A stretch of DNA of 64,000 nucleotides from Pseudomonas yamanorum (GCF_013386765.1 NZ_JACARE010000032.1:72076-136075), one strand, 5' to 3'; shown: positions 1-8,692, counted from the first letter of the stretch. A program made the numbers and translations. Notes: generated by a model from the letters alone, not told the origin.

Positions 1-699
1 AACATCGCCAGCGTGCGCTACGACAAGCGCGGTGTAGCCGCCAGCCTTGCCGCCACCCCCGATGAACGCAACCTGACCCTGGATGCCTACGTGTCCGACG
101 CCGTGGCCTGGGGCAAGCTGCTCAAGGCCGACCCGCGCATGGGCCCGCTGATTGTGCTGGGCCACAGTGAAGGCGCACTGGTCGCCGCCCTCGCCGCCCC
201 GCAGCTCAACCCGGCCGGGGTGATTTCCCTGTCCGGCAGTGCGCGCCCGGTGGACCAGGTGATCCGCCAGCAACTGGCCGACCACATGCCACCCGCGCTG
301 CTGCTACGCAGCAACCAGATTCTCGACCACCTCAAGGCCGGCCAGGTGGATGCCGACGTACCCACGCCGCTTGAGGGCATTTTCCGACCCAGCGTGCAGC
401 CTTATCTGATCAGCCTGTTCCGCGCCGATCCGTCGGCAGCGTTTGCCAAACTGAAGATGCCGGCGCTGATCGTCCAGGGCACCAATGACCTGCAGGTCGG
501 CGTGGCCGACGCGCAACAACTGCAGAAGGCCAAGCCCGACGCCGAGCTGACGGTGATCGAGGGCATGAACCACGTGATGCGGATCGTGCCCAATGACGTG
601 AAGCAGCAACTGGAATCCTATAACGACCCTCAGTTGCCGCTGGCTGCCGAACTGGGCACCCGCCTGGTTCGCTTTATCGACGGACTTCGCGCCAGTTAA
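1..699 (+). CDS. alpha/beta hydrolase, 5' truncated by window edge
   Basis: This is the C-terminal part of an alpha/beta-hydrolase (serine hydrolase) of unknown substrate. The reading frame is open from base 1, so the real start lies outside the window. The nucleophile elbow GHSEG is at bases 160-174, the likely acid lies in GTNDLQVG (about bases 479-502), and the catalytic histidine in GMNHVM near base 570. This order of serine, aspartate and histidine is the family norm. A 10-bp perfect hairpin follows the stop. In P. aeruginosa a hydrolase sits at the same place near prmB, as I remember it. The substrate cannot be read from the sequence. Confidence 0.85.
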   Translation, partial: NIASVRYDKRGVAASLAATPDERNLTLDAYVSDAVAWGKLLKADPRMGPLIVLGHSEGALVAALAAPQLNPAGVISLSGSARPVDQVIRQQLADHMPPALLLRSNQILDHLKAGQVDADVPTPLEGIFRPSVQPYLISLFRADPSAAFAKLKMPALIVQGTNDLQVGVADAQQLQKAKPDAELTVIEGMNHVMRIVPNDVKQQLESYNDPQLPLAAELGTRLVRFIDGLRAS

Positions 700-745
700 G
701 CGAGTATTCCCCCTCCAGTCCTGAGTAAAACGGCCGATAAGCCAT

Positions 746-773
746 GGGTCGACAGCAAAAAGCCTGTCGACCC
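746..773. other. perfect hairpin between hydrolase and next gene
   Basis: GGGTCGACAG pairs perfectly with CTGTCGACCC around an 8-base loop. No T-run follows on either strand, so a classical intrinsic terminator is not supported. It lies 27 bases before the next start codon and could attenuate or stabilise the transcript. Confidence 0.5.
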
Positions 774-799
774 GCAGAGCTTGGACAGGATCGCGCCGA

Positions 800-1603
800 A
801 TGACGAACACCGAAGCAACACCCGAATCTACCGCCGAGAGCACGGCTGAAACCGAAGCCGCCGCATCGGCCGCGTTACCGTGGGCGGAGGTCCAGGCCGA
901 ACATTTCAAGATGCTGCGCCTGGCCCCTCTGGCCACCGATCGCTCCACCGGCGTGAGGCCACTGCGCTTTGTGCAGTTTGGCTGGGCCGAACGCAATAAC
1001 AAGGACCACAGCCTGCTGCGCATGGTCATTCAGTTGCCTGGCCAGCGGGTACGCCGGGAACAGAATCACCTGGATATCTGGGTCGATCACGCCACCCAGC
1101 GGGTGCACTTTGGCCCGGGCAACAGCCTGGAGATCGAACCGGCGAACCGCGGTATCGGCCGTTTCCTGGTAGCCCAGGGCGCTGCCTGGGCGAAAAAGAA
1201 GTGGGCGCACTATCGTGTCGACGGCGTTGACCTGGCCAACAAGGACGCGCTCAACGAAGCCACGCGCCTGCGCCGGGATCACTTCCTGCGCATTCAGGGG
1301 TTTGATGTGGCGTATGCCGATGTCCAGCATCTGAAGGGCAACGTGCAGCCGGGCAAGGTCAGTGACGTGCTGGACAGCTGGAACACTGAAAAACTGCAGT
1401 TCGTGGAGATTCTGGAAGCGGCGCAAATGCTGCAACAGGCCGAGCAGAACCTGGCCGAGCAGGAAGTGAAACTGCGCAAGGAAGAGGAAAAGGTCACCAA
1501 GTTCAAGCGCGAAGACAGCGGGCTGCGCTTCACGATTACCTGCCTGGTGGCGTTTACCGTGTTTCAGGCGGGGTTGTTGATCTGGATTGCGACACATCGG
1601 TAA
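800..1603 (+). CDS. hypothetical protein with coiled coil and C-terminal membrane anchor
   Basis: This 267-residue protein is not one I can assign to a named family. The first 25 or so residues are a low-complexity Thr/Glu/Ala segment. A folded central region of about 150 residues follows. Residues about 205-240 are rich in Glu, Gln, Leu and Lys and look like a coiled coil. The last 20 residues before a short ATHR tail form one hydrophobic segment (TCLVAFTVFQAGLLIWI). This makes it a probable tail-anchored inner-membrane protein with its bulk in the cytoplasm. A REP element directly follows it, and it converges on prmB. Confidence 0.8.
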   Translation: MTNTEATPESTAESTAETEAAASAALPWAEVQAEHFKMLRLAPLATDRSTGVRPLRFVQFGWAERNNKDHSLLRMVIQLPGQRVRREQNHLDIWVDHATQRVHFGPGNSLEIEPANRGIGRFLVAQGAAWAKKKWAHYRVDGVDLANKDALNEATRLRRDHFLRIQGFDVAYADVQHLKGNVQPGKVSDVLDSWNTEKLQFVEILEAAQMLQQAEQNLAEQEVKLRKEEEKVTKFKREDSGLRFTITCLVAFTVFQAGLLIWIATHR

Positions 1604-1628
1604 TCCTTCTGCAGAAACCGGATACCAA

Positions 1629-1717
1629 TGTGGGAGCTGGCTTGCCTGCGATAGCGGTGTATCAGCCGGCATCCCCGGCAATGACACTCCGCTGTCGCAG
1701 GCAAGCCAGCTCCTACA
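1629..1717. repeat. REPIN (inverted REP pair), GTGGGAGCTGGC type
   Basis: TGTGGGAGCTGGCTTGCCTG and its imperfect inverted copy face each other across about 50 bases. This is the REP doublet form common in fluorescent pseudomonads. It sits between convergent genes, where it may act as a bidirectional transcript end. Confidence 0.9.
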
Positions 1718-1740
1718 CTGACCGCATTCCTGCCGTTAGA

Positions 1741-2649
1741 TCAGACCCTGGCGGCAAACACCGCCTGATGCGCCCGGCACTGCTCAGCCGTCAGCATGAA
1801 CACACCATGCCCACCACGCTGGAACTCCAGCCAGGCAAAGTCGACTTCCGGGTACAACGCCTCGACGTGAACCTGGCTGTTGCCCACTTCGACAATCAGC
1901 AAGCCCTTCTCGGTCAAGTGATCTGCCGCCTCGGCCAGCATCCGCCGAACCAGGTTCAACCCGTCATCGCCGCACGCCAGGCCCAGTTCCGGTTCGTGCT
2001 GGTATTCGTCCGGCATGTCGGCAAAGTCTTCGGCATCGACATACGGCGGGTTGGACACGATCAGGTCAAAACGCTGGCCCGGCAAACCATCAAAGCCATC
2101 GCCCTGCACGGTGTACACCCGCTCGTCGACGCCATGGCGCTCGATGTTCTGGTTGGCCACTTCCAGCGCTTCAAAAGACAGGTCGCCCAATACCACTTCG
2201 GCGTCCTGGAACTCGTAGGCGCAGGCAATACCGATGCAACCGGAGCCGGTGCACAGGTCCAGGATGCGCGCCGGCGGTGTGCCCAGCCACGGTTCGAAGC
2301 GGTTTTCGATCAGTTCGCCAATCGGTGAGCGTGGAATCAACACGCGCTCATCGACGATAAACGACATGCCGCAGAACCAGGCTTCCTTCAACAGGTAGGC
2401 GGTCGGCACGCGCTCGTGGATGCGGCGGTGCAGCAACCGTTGCACGTGGGAGATTTCCTCTTCTTCCAGGTTGCAATCCAGGTAGCTGTCGGCAATTTCC
2501 CATGGCAGGTGCAAGGCGCCGAGCACCAGTTGCCGGGCTTCATCCCAGGCGTTGTCGGTGCCATGGCCGAAAAACAGGTCTTCCCCATGGAAACGGCTGA
2601 CGGCCCAACGGATATGGTCGCGCAAGGTGCGCAGGCGAGAAGTGATCAC
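1741..2649 (-). CDS. prmB: ribosomal protein L3 N5-glutamine methyltransferase PrmB
   Basis: PrmB methylates the side-chain amide of a glutamine in ribosomal protein L3, using S-adenosylmethionine in the cytoplasm. The 302-residue product has the PrmB/HemK layout: a helical N-terminal domain, the SAM-binding motif DLCTGSGCIGIA near residue 128, and the glutamine-binding NPPY motif near residue 196. The length matches PrmB rather than PrmC, and the N-terminal part (RFHGEDLFFGHGTDNAWDEA) is the PrmB type. The start is a GTG preceded by an AGGAG-like ribosome binding site. The gene faces away from the cysteine hydrolase gene. Confidence 0.95.
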   Translation of the reverse strand: MITSRLRTLRDHIRWAVSRFHGEDLFFGHGTDNAWDEARQLVLGALHLPWEIADSYLDCNLEEEEISHVQRLLHRRIHERVPTAYLLKEAWFCGMSFIVDERVLIPRSPIGELIENRFEPWLGTPPARILDLCTGSGCIGIACAYEFQDAEVVLGDLSFEALEVANQNIERHGVDERVYTVQGDGFDGLPGQRFDLIVSNPPYVDAEDFADMPDEYQHEPELGLACGDDGLNLVRRMLAEAADHLTEKGLLIVEVGNSQVHVEALYPEVDFAWLEFQRGGHGVFMLTAEQCRAHQAVFAARV

Positions 2650-2889
2650 GGGGGCAAGCTCCTGGAAAAAACGACCGGCGATTCTAACAGCCTTAAGCTG
2701 TACCGACGATGTACGAAAAAACCCTTTGCCGCACGTCGGATTTCATCTTAATTGGGCTTTTTGCCTAAACGTAGTGCCCTATTGACATCGCTACACGCCA
2801 ACAACGGCGTACCTTACGATGGTAGCGATTCACAGAAGCGCTCAGCCAGAGGACAATGTCACAAAAGCCCCACTCACAGGAGCCCCAGA

Positions 2890-3480
2890 ATGTCCGTTCC
2901 AAAGACGATGTTTCAACTCAGCGGTCGTGGTTACGCAGCGGCGAACCTGAACCATGCGACCCTCGTGATCATCGACGCCCAGAAGGAATACCTCAGTGGT
3001 CCCCTCGCCCTGTCGGGCATGGACTCTGCTGTCGAAAACATCAAGCAACTGACCGCTGCCGCGCGCAACGCCGGGCGCCCGATCGTGCATGTGCGCCACC
3101 TGGGTACGGTGGGCGGGCTGTTCGATCCCCAGGGCGAGCGCGGTGAATTCATCCCGGGGCTTGAACCCCAGGCTGACGAACCCATCATCGGCAAGCTGCT
3201 GCCCAGCGCCTTCCACGGCACCGGCCTTGAAAAGCACCTGCAAGACCTCGGTTCCCTGGACCTGATCGTCTGCGGCTTCATGAGCCACTCCAGCGTCAGC
3301 ACCACCGTGCGCGCGGCGAAGAACCTGGGTTTCCGTTGCACCCTGGTGGAAGACGCCTGCGCCACCCGCGACCTGCCTTACAAAGGCGGCATCCTCAGCG
3401 CCGACCACGTGCAGCAGACCGAAATGGCCATCATGGCTGACAACTTCGCCACCCTCGCCTTGACCAAAGATCTGATCTGA
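2890..3480 (+). CDS. cysteine hydrolase, isochorismatase family
   Basis: This is a cysteine hydrolase of the isochorismatase/nicotinamidase superfamily. Residues about 23-33 (ATLVIIDAQKE) hold the catalytic aspartate. The catalytic cysteine is probably the one in LIVCGFMSHSSVSTT, where the usual pattern has Cys a few residues before the final T; here the local motif is CGFMSHSSV, so the nucleophile assignment is uncertain. EDACATRD near the C-terminus is typical of the family. I chose the ATG at 2890 because a GGAG ribosome binding site lies just upstream; the open frame extends further 5' without support. The substrate is unknown. Confidence 0.88.
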   Translation: MSVPKTMFQLSGRGYAAANLNHATLVIIDAQKEYLSGPLALSGMDSAVENIKQLTAAARNAGRPIVHVRHLGTVGGLFDPQGERGEFIPGLEPQADEPIIGKLLPSAFHGTGLEKHLQDLGSLDLIVCGFMSHSSVSTTVRAAKNLGFRCTLVEDACATRDLPYKGGILSADHVQQTEMAIMADNFATLALTKDLI

Positions 3481-3489
3481 TCGACCTTC

Positions 3490-3515
3490 GATGAGCGGGT
3501 AGCCACCCGCTCATC
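3490..3515. other. hairpin after cysteine hydrolase gene
   Basis: GATGAGCGGGT pairs perfectly with ACCCGCTCATC over a 4-base loop, starting 10 bases after the stop codon. There is no T-run, so termination would have to be Rho-assisted, or the hairpin protects the mRNA end. Confidence 0.55.
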
Positions 3516-3610
3516 CGCAAAAGCCTCTCATTTGCTGCAATTGCCTCTGTACCCGGAACAACCTGTGTATCTTCCGGTCGAAGGGCCGATACCCTGGAGG
3601 AAAGGTCGGA

Positions 3611-3931
3611 ATGAAGATATCCGATGGTTTTGATGCACGTCGCTTGCGCCCCAAGGGCCCGAGCAACTGGCGTCTGCGCATCGGCGCCGGCTTTGCCGCG
3701 CTGTTTGCGATAGCGGGTGTGCTGCTGGCAATTGCCGGCGCCGCTGGTTTGTTTGGACACTCACCGGCCCTGGGCGAGCTGAATGCCAGCCCTGGCGGTT
3801 CTGCCATACTGTTGGTGATCGGCCTGCTGGTGCTGTGGTTCGGCCTATGGCTGTGGCGCCGTTGCCGTCGGCGCATGCGCCAACCCTTGTCACTGAACAT
3901 CGCCTCGCACCTGATGAAAAAGCACGACTGA
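3611..3931 (+). CDS. small two-helix membrane protein, unknown function
   Basis: This 106-residue protein has a basic N-terminus (RRLRPKGPSNWRLRIG), a first hydrophobic segment at about residues 27-47, a short loop, and a second segment at about 60-82. It ends in an Arg-rich tail (RRCRRRMRQP). This predicts an inner-membrane hairpin with both ends in the cytoplasm. A GGAGGAAAGG ribosome binding site precedes the ATG. I do not recognise a named family. A similar small gene sits at this place beside the Smr gene in P. aeruginosa, as I recall. Confidence 0.8.
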   Translation: MKISDGFDARRLRPKGPSNWRLRIGAGFAALFAIAGVLLAIAGAAGLFGHSPALGELNASPGGSAILLVIGLLVLWFGLWLWRRCRRRMRQPLSLNIASHLMKKHD

Positions 3932-4006
3932 TGGCGCACAGATAGCGTTTGTTGCGCATCAAGCCGCCGCGATTAGGTAAACTGCCCGCCCTTCGCGGAG
4001 GCTGAC

Positions 4007-4564
4007 ATGCAAGACGACGATTTTTCCCTGTTCAAGAACGAGCTGCGCGGCGTCAAGCCGATCAAGCACGATCGCGCCGAAACCGGCAAACCCAAGACCG
4101 ACCGCGCCCAGATCGCCAAGCTGCGCCAGGCGGCGACCGTGCGCACGGACGCCACTACGGTGGACGGCCTGTCGGATCAATTCGTTATTGATGTAGGTCC
4201 CGAAGACGAGTTGATGTGGGCCCGCGACGGCGTGCAGGAAAGCCAGATGCGCAAGCTCAAGGTCGGCCAGATCCCGTTCGAGGGCAGCCTTGACCTGCAT
4301 GGCATGAACGTCGAAAAAGCCCGCGAAACCCTCTGGGCGTTTCTTGCCGAAGCCACCAAATTCGAAATCCGCTGCGTGCGCGTCACCCACGGCAAGGCCG
4401 TGCGCCTGGACGGCAAGCGGCCGATGATCAAAAGCCACGTCAATACCTGGCTGCGCCAGCATTCCCAAGTGCTCGGCTTTACCTCGTGCCAGCCGCGCCA
4501 CGGCGGCGCTGGCGCGGTGTATGTGATGCTCAAGCGCACCATGATGGAAGGCCGCGACGAGTAA
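4007..4564 (+). CDS. Smr-domain protein, SmrA/SmrB-like nuclease
   Basis: This 185-residue protein carries a C-terminal Smr (small MutS-related) domain. Visible landmarks are LDLHG near residue 95, VTHGK near 127 and the glycine-rich GGAGAVYV near 166. These include the DxH and GxG features tied to nuclease activity in this family. The N-terminus (DDDFSLFKNELRGVKPIKHD) resembles E. coli SmrA more than SmrB. SmrB is known to cleave mRNA at collided ribosomes; whether this protein does so is inference. It is close to prmB, as smrB is in E. coli. It is followed after 78 bases by folE. Confidence 0.88.
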   Translation: MQDDDFSLFKNELRGVKPIKHDRAETGKPKTDRAQIAKLRQAATVRTDATTVDGLSDQFVIDVGPEDELMWARDGVQESQMRKLKVGQIPFEGSLDLHGMNVEKARETLWAFLAEATKFEIRCVRVTHGKAVRLDGKRPMIKSHVNTWLRQHSQVLGFTSCQPRHGGAGAVYVMLKRTMMEGRDE

Positions 4565-4642
4565 CAAGTGCCATCGTCAGGCTTGCAGCGATGTGTCGGC
4601 CACCGTACCCTTGCCGTTTGCGAAAATCCCACAGGTAGTTTC

Positions 4643-5188
4643 ATGTCCCTGGAACAGAATTACACCGCGATCCTCGGCCAGCTCGGCGAGGACGTTTCCC
4701 GCGAGGGCCTGCTCGACACGCCAAAGCGTGCCGCCAAAGCCATGCAGTACCTCTGCCGCGGTTATGAACAGACGCTCGAAGAGGTCACCAACGGTGCCCT
4801 GTTCAGCTCCGACAACAGCGAAATGGTGCTGGTCAAGGACATCGAGTTGTACTCGCTGTGCGAACACCACCTGCTGCCGTTCATCGGCAAGGCACACGTC
4901 GCGTATATCCCGAGCGGCAAAGTGCTGGGCCTGTCGAAGGTCGCGCGTATCGTCGATATGTATGCCCGTCGCCTGCAGATCCAGGAAAACCTCAGCCGCC
5001 AGATCGCCGACGCGGTCCAGCAGGTCACCGGCGCCCTGGGCGTTGCGGTGGTGATCGAGGCCAAGCACATGTGCATGATGATGCGCGGTGTGGAGAAGCA
5101 GAATTCGTCGATGATCACTTCGGTGATGCTGGGTGAGTTCCGCGAAAACGCGGCGACCCGCAGCGAGTTTCTCAGCCTGATCAAGTAA
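4643..5188 (+). CDS. folE: GTP cyclohydrolase I
   Basis: FolE converts GTP to 7,8-dihydroneopterin triphosphate, the first step to folate and pterins. The 181-residue product has the zinc site: Cys and His in YSLCEHHLLPF near residue 73 and the second Cys in KHMCMMMRGV near residue 144. The GVEKQNSSMITSVM segment is a family signature. I chose the ATG at 4643; the frame is open upstream but has no family similarity there. A strong intrinsic terminator follows the stop. Pseudomonads often carry more than one folE paralogue; this one matches the copy near prmB. Confidence 0.95.
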   Translation: MSLEQNYTAILGQLGEDVSREGLLDTPKRAAKAMQYLCRGYEQTLEEVTNGALFSSDNSEMVLVKDIELYSLCEHHLLPFIGKAHVAYIPSGKVLGLSKVARIVDMYARRLQIQENLSRQIADAVQQVTGALGVAVVIEAKHMCMMMRGVEKQNSSMITSVMLGEFRENAATRSEFLSLIK

Positions 5189-5207
5189 CAGGCTGCCAGG
5201 GAAAAGA

Positions 5208-5232
5208 CCGGCGTTCATCGCCGGTTTTTTTT
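5208..5232 (+). terminator. intrinsic terminator after folE
   Basis: CCGGCG pairs with CGCCGG over the 5-base loop TTCAT (5208-5224) and is followed by an 8-base T-run. It starts 20 bases after the folE stop. Confidence 0.92.
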
Positions 5233-5289
5233 CGCCCGCAGAATTAAGGTAAGCTGCGGCCCCTTCTTCATGGGCAAGAGGTTTCAGCC

Positions 5290-5661
5290 ATGTTCGTCAA
5301 AGCACTTCGAGTGGGCCTCGGCCACGTCATCATCGCCGGCGACTTCCTTACCCGCCCGCGCAAAAAGCAGCGCCCTGCCGAACAACAGGCGCAGGTGAAC
5401 GCTGCGGCCAAGGACCTGACCCTGTATCAATTCCACGCCTGCCCGTTCTGCGTGAAAACCCGCCGCACCCTGCACCGCCTGAACGTGCCGGTGGCCTTGA
5501 AGGATGCGAAGAACAACGAACAGGACCGTCAGACCCTGCTGGAGCAAGGCGGCAAGATCAAGGTGCCGTGCCTGCGTATTGAAGAGAACGGCCAGACCAC
5601 CTGGATGTACGACTCCAAGGTGATCATCGATTACCTGGACAAGCGGTTTGCGGCGGTCTGA
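5290..5661 (+). CDS. glutaredoxin-family protein
   Basis: This 123-residue protein has an N-terminal extension of about 45 residues, with a mildly hydrophobic start, followed by a glutaredoxin fold. The redox motif CPFC sits near residues 53-56 (HACPFCVKTRR). The cis-proline is in KVPCLRI and the glutathione-binding region in MYDSKVIIDYL. The fold and motif support dithiol glutaredoxin or GST-N-like activity in thiol reduction. The extension (FVKALRVGLGHVIIAGDFLT) could be a membrane-associating helix; that is inference. A REP follows the stop. Confidence 0.88.
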   Translation: MFVKALRVGLGHVIIAGDFLTRPRKKQRPAEQQAQVNAAAKDLTLYQFHACPFCVKTRRTLHRLNVPVALKDAKNNEQDRQTLLEQGGKIKVPCLRIEENGQTTWMYDSKVIIDYLDKRFAAV

Positions 5662-5675
5662 TAGGCAACATTCTC

Positions 5676-5760
5676 TGTAGGAGCCTGGCTTGCCGGCGAT
5701 GGCGGCCGAAAGATCATTGACTGACTTTCGGGCCTCATCGCCGGCAAGCCGGCTCCTACA
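5676..5760. repeat. REPIN, GTAGGAGCCNGGCTTGCCGGC type
   Basis: An inverted pair of TGTAGGAGCC-type REPs. The right-hand copy overlaps the last codons of the minus-strand gene at 5756, whose TAG stop is the TAG within TGTAGGAG. Confidence 0.9.
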
Positions 5761-6070
5761 GGTGGATTTCCAGGTCCAGCAATGCTGAGCCCAGGCACTT
5801 GCCATGGGCGTCCAGCGCCAGCGACCGCGTGACCCCGCCCCGCAGGATCCCCGGCAACACGAAGTTCAGTGCCTGCACATTGGGCAGCTCGTAACGCCGC
5901 ACCGGTGCCGCGCCCGCCTCCAGCAACGGCGCAAAAAACGCCGCCACCACCTCGGCCGTCAGTTGTTCGCAGAGCAGCGGATAGTCCTCGGCCCGATACG
6001 CAATGATCGAGATGTTCGAGGTGTCGCCCTTGTCTCCCGTACGGGAGTGGGCCAGGGTGTGCAGCTTCAT
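5756..6070 (-). CDS. AtuA-associated small subunit-like protein
   Basis: This 104-residue protein begins with a conserved-looking segment, LHTLAHSRTGDKGDTSNISI. It matches the small domain found at the C-terminus of, or encoded next to, AtuA-like (DUF1446) proteins. Its start overlaps the stop of the upstream DUF1446 gene in an ATGA, so the two are probably translated together and act together. AtuA is named for acyclic terpene utilisation, but its reaction is not settled, and this pair lacks the other atu genes. Its stop codon is provided by a REP element. Confidence 0.85.
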   Translation of the reverse strand: MKLHTLAHSRTGDKGDTSNISIIAYRAEDYPLLCEQLTAEVVAAFFAPLLEAGAAPVRRYELPNVQALNFVLPGILRGGVTRSLALDAHGKCLGSALLDLEIHL

Positions 6071-7398
6071 GACTCGATCCTCGGATTGACCGCGTTACGG
6101 GGCAACAGCAACGACGCCACCGCCACCACCTGGCGCAGGCTTTTACTGGCACCACCGCCGCCGGACGGGCCGTTGGTGTAGAGGGTTTCCACTTCATTGC
6201 CGACACGCACCGCTTCGCTGCGCTCTTCGCAGCGGGCGCTGACCCGCAGCCGGACTTCCCAAGGTTCCACCGTGCTGCGCGGCCCATGCAGCGAGTCCAT
6301 GCCGATCAATTCGGCGCGTACGTCCTGCATTCGCACCCCGGTCAATTCCAGACGTTTGAGGACCACATCCCGAGCCAACTGCGCTCTGGCGACCGCGCCC
6401 GGGCCACCGTAGGAGATCTGACCTTCGCCGATCCAGCCGTCCAGATACCCGACACTGACTTTCAACCGCTCAGGCCGTGGCTGCCCGTTCGCGCCGCCGG
6501 CCCGCACCCGGTCCACCGCTTCCTCGGTAAACGACACCCGGGAAAAATCCGCGCACACGTCCGGCGTGAGGTACGCCGCCGGGTCGTGCACTTCGTAGAT
6601 CAGTTGCTCGGTGCAGGTGGCACGGCTGACGCGCCCGCCGGAACCTGCGACCTTGGTGATCAAGGCTTCGCCGTCTGCGTCAATCTCGGCCAACGGAAAA
6701 CCCAGGCGCGCCAGGTCGTCCACATCCTTGAAGCCCGGGTCGGCAAAGTAGCCGCCACTGACCTGCCCCGCACATTCCAGCAAATGCCCCACCAACGTGC
6801 CGCGCCCCAGGCGCAGCCAATCATCGGCCGCCCAGCCGAATTCGAACATCTGCGGCGCCAGGAACAACGACGGGTCGGCCACCCGGCCGGTGATCACCAC
6901 GTCGGCATCGGCGTGCAAGGCCTCGATAATGCCCTCGGCACCCAAGTAGGCATTCGCGGAAATCAGCCGCTCGCCCAATGAGCCAAGGGTCTGCCCATTG
7001 TCCAGCAACTGCTCCGGCTCGCGGCGCAACACCTCAAGCACGTCATCGCCCACCACCGCCAGTACCTTGAGGGTAAGCCCCAGTTCACTGGCGATCCGCC
7101 GCACTTCAACCGCCGCGGCCACCGGATTGGCCGCGCCCATATTGGTGATCACCCGCAAGCGCCGGCGCCCGTCAGGCTGGCCGACAAAGGGCAGCACGCA
7201 GCGCATGCGCTCACTCAACAGCGGGTCGTAACCGCCTTGTGGGTCGCTGATGCGTGCCTGTTGCGCCAGGGCAATGGTGCGTTCAGCCAGGCATTCGAAG
7301 ACCAGGTAATCCAGGTCGCCCTGTTCGGCCAATTCCACCGCAGGTTCGATACGGTCGCCGGAGTAGCCGGCGCCGGAACCGATGCGCAAGGTTTTCAT
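6067..7398 (-). CDS. AtuA-like (DUF1446) protein
   Basis: This 443-residue protein matches the acyclic-terpene-utilisation AtuA family (DUF1446). The start MKTLRIGSGAGYSGDRIEPA is typical, as are GRVADPSLFLAPQ and the GGPGA and GPRSTVEPWEVRLRV segments. In some bacteria this protein is fused to the small domain that here is a separate downstream gene. A CitMHS-family transporter gene ends just 1 base upstream, so the three form an operon. I infer a catabolic role on a carboxylate imported by that transporter. The substrate is unknown. Confidence 0.88.
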   Translation of the reverse strand: MKTLRIGSGAGYSGDRIEPAVELAEQGDLDYLVFECLAERTIALAQQARISDPQGGYDPLLSERMRCVLPFVGQPDGRRRLRVITNMGAANPVAAAVEVRRIASELGLTLKVLAVVGDDVLEVLRREPEQLLDNGQTLGSLGERLISANAYLGAEGIIEALHADADVVITGRVADPSLFLAPQMFEFGWAADDWLRLGRGTLVGHLLECAGQVSGGYFADPGFKDVDDLARLGFPLAEIDADGEALITKVAGSGGRVSRATCTEQLIYEVHDPAAYLTPDVCADFSRVSFTEEAVDRVRAGGANGQPRPERLKVSVGYLDGWIGEGQISYGGPGAVARAQLARDVVLKRLELTGVRMQDVRAELIGMDSLHGPRSTVEPWEVRLRVSARCEERSEAVRVGNEVETLYTNGPSGGGGASKSLRQVVAVASLLLPRNAVNPRIES

Positions 7399-7399
7399 C

Positions 7400-8692
7400 T
7401 CAAATCACTCCCAGGAGCAAAGCCGTCAGGGTCATCAACACCGACGCGGCAAACAGAAAGGGGATGGTGAAGCGCTGGTGATCGGCCAGTTCAATCTTGC
7501 ACAGGCCCACCAACAGGAAGGTCGCGGGCGTCAGCGGGCTGACCGGGAAGCCGGTGGTGTGCACCCCCAGCAGCGAGGCCTGGGCCACTTGCAGCGGGTC
7601 GACGCCCAAGGCCTTGCCGACTTCGGCGATCACCGGCATCACGCCGAAATAGTAGGAATCGGGATCAAACAGCATGCTCAACGGCATCGACAGGAAACCC
7701 ACCACCGCCGGGATCAGCTTGCCGTGGCCCGCCGGAATCTGCGCCACCGCCACTTCGGCGATGGCCTTGAGCATGCCGGTGCCTTGCATGATGCCGGTGA
7801 ACACCCCGGCGGCGAGCAGGATGCTGGCCATGGTCAGGGCGGTTTTGGCATGGGCGTCGATCCGCGCGCGTTGGGCGTCGACATTCGGGTAGTTGATGCA
7901 CAGCGCGACCACGGTGCCGAGCATGAACATCACCACCGGGTCGACCCAACCGGCGATCATCACCACCATCACCAGCACGGTCAGCACCAGGTTGACCCAG
8001 AACAGCCGCGGGCGACGCAGGGCGATGTCATCGTCGCTGAGCACCCGTTGCGGCACCGCGTCCACGCTGGAACCGGCGCCCAGGCCCAGGCGTTTTTCTT
8101 CGCGATGGCCCAGCCACCAGGCGCAGGCAAACACAAAGACCAGGCCGACGATCTGCACCGGGATCAGTGGCTGGAACAGGTCCGCCACCGGCACATGCAG
8201 TGCCGCCGACGAGCGCAGCACCGGGCCGGTCCAGGGCAGGAAGTTGACCCCGGCCGCCATCGCCGCCACGCAGGCCAGGATGCGTTTATCGATCCCCAGC
8301 CGTGTATACAACGGCAGCATCGCCGGTATCGTCACCAAAAAGGTCACCGCGCCGGAGCCGTCCAGGTGCACCAGCAACGCCAGCGTCGCCGTACCGACGA
8401 CAATTCGTGTAGGACGCGTCCCTACCGTGCGCAGGATGCGATCAATGATGGGGTCAAGCATGCCGGCATCGGTCATGATCCCGAAAAACAGGATCGCGAA
8501 CACAAACATGCCCACCACGGGGGCGACGTTCTTGATGCCGGTGATGATAAAGGCGCTGGTTTGCAGGCCGAACCCGCCCAGCAGCGCGGCGATGATCGGC
8601 AAGGCAATCAGGGCCACCAGTGGCGACAGGCGCTTGCTCATGACGGCAGTGAGCAGGCACAGGATGGTGATGACACCCAGGGTAGCGAGCAT
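7400..8692 (-). CDS. CitMHS-family carboxylate transporter
   Basis: This 430-residue inner-membrane protein has about 11-12 hydrophobic segments and matches the citrate-Mg2+:H+ (CitMHS) symporter family of the ion transporter superfamily. LVHLDGSGAVTFLVTIPAMLP and AAGVNFLPWTGPVLRSSAAL are recognisable stretches. It is the first gene of the operon with the DUF1446 pair and is divergent from a LysR regulator. Known family members take up metal-citrate complexes. With no citrate catabolic genes beside it, another di- or tricarboxylate is equally likely. Confidence 0.9.
   Translation of the reverse strand: MLATLGVITILCLLTAVMSKRLSPLVALIALPIIAALLGGFGLQTSAFIITGIKNVAPVVGMFVFAILFFGIMTDAGMLDPIIDRILRTVGTRPTRIVVGTATLALLVHLDGSGAVTFLVTIPAMLPLYTRLGIDKRILACVAAMAAGVNFLPWTGPVLRSSAALHVPVADLFQPLIPVQIVGLVFVFACAWWLGHREEKRLGLGAGSSVDAVPQRVLSDDDIALRRPRLFWVNLVLTVLVMVVMIAGWVDPVVMFMLGTVVALCINYPNVDAQRARIDAHAKTALTMASILLAAGVFTGIMQGTGMLKAIAEVAVAQIPAGHGKLIPAVVGFLSMPLSMLFDPDSYYFGVMPVIAEVGKALGVDPLQVAQASLLGVHTTGFPVSPLTPATFLLVGLCKIELADHQRFTIPFLFAASVLMTLTALLLGVI

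Noticed and set aside
8302..8311. GTGTATACAA as a fourth purine operator
   Set aside because: It lies inside the CitMHS coding sequence, lacks the first T of the palindrome and is not near a start.
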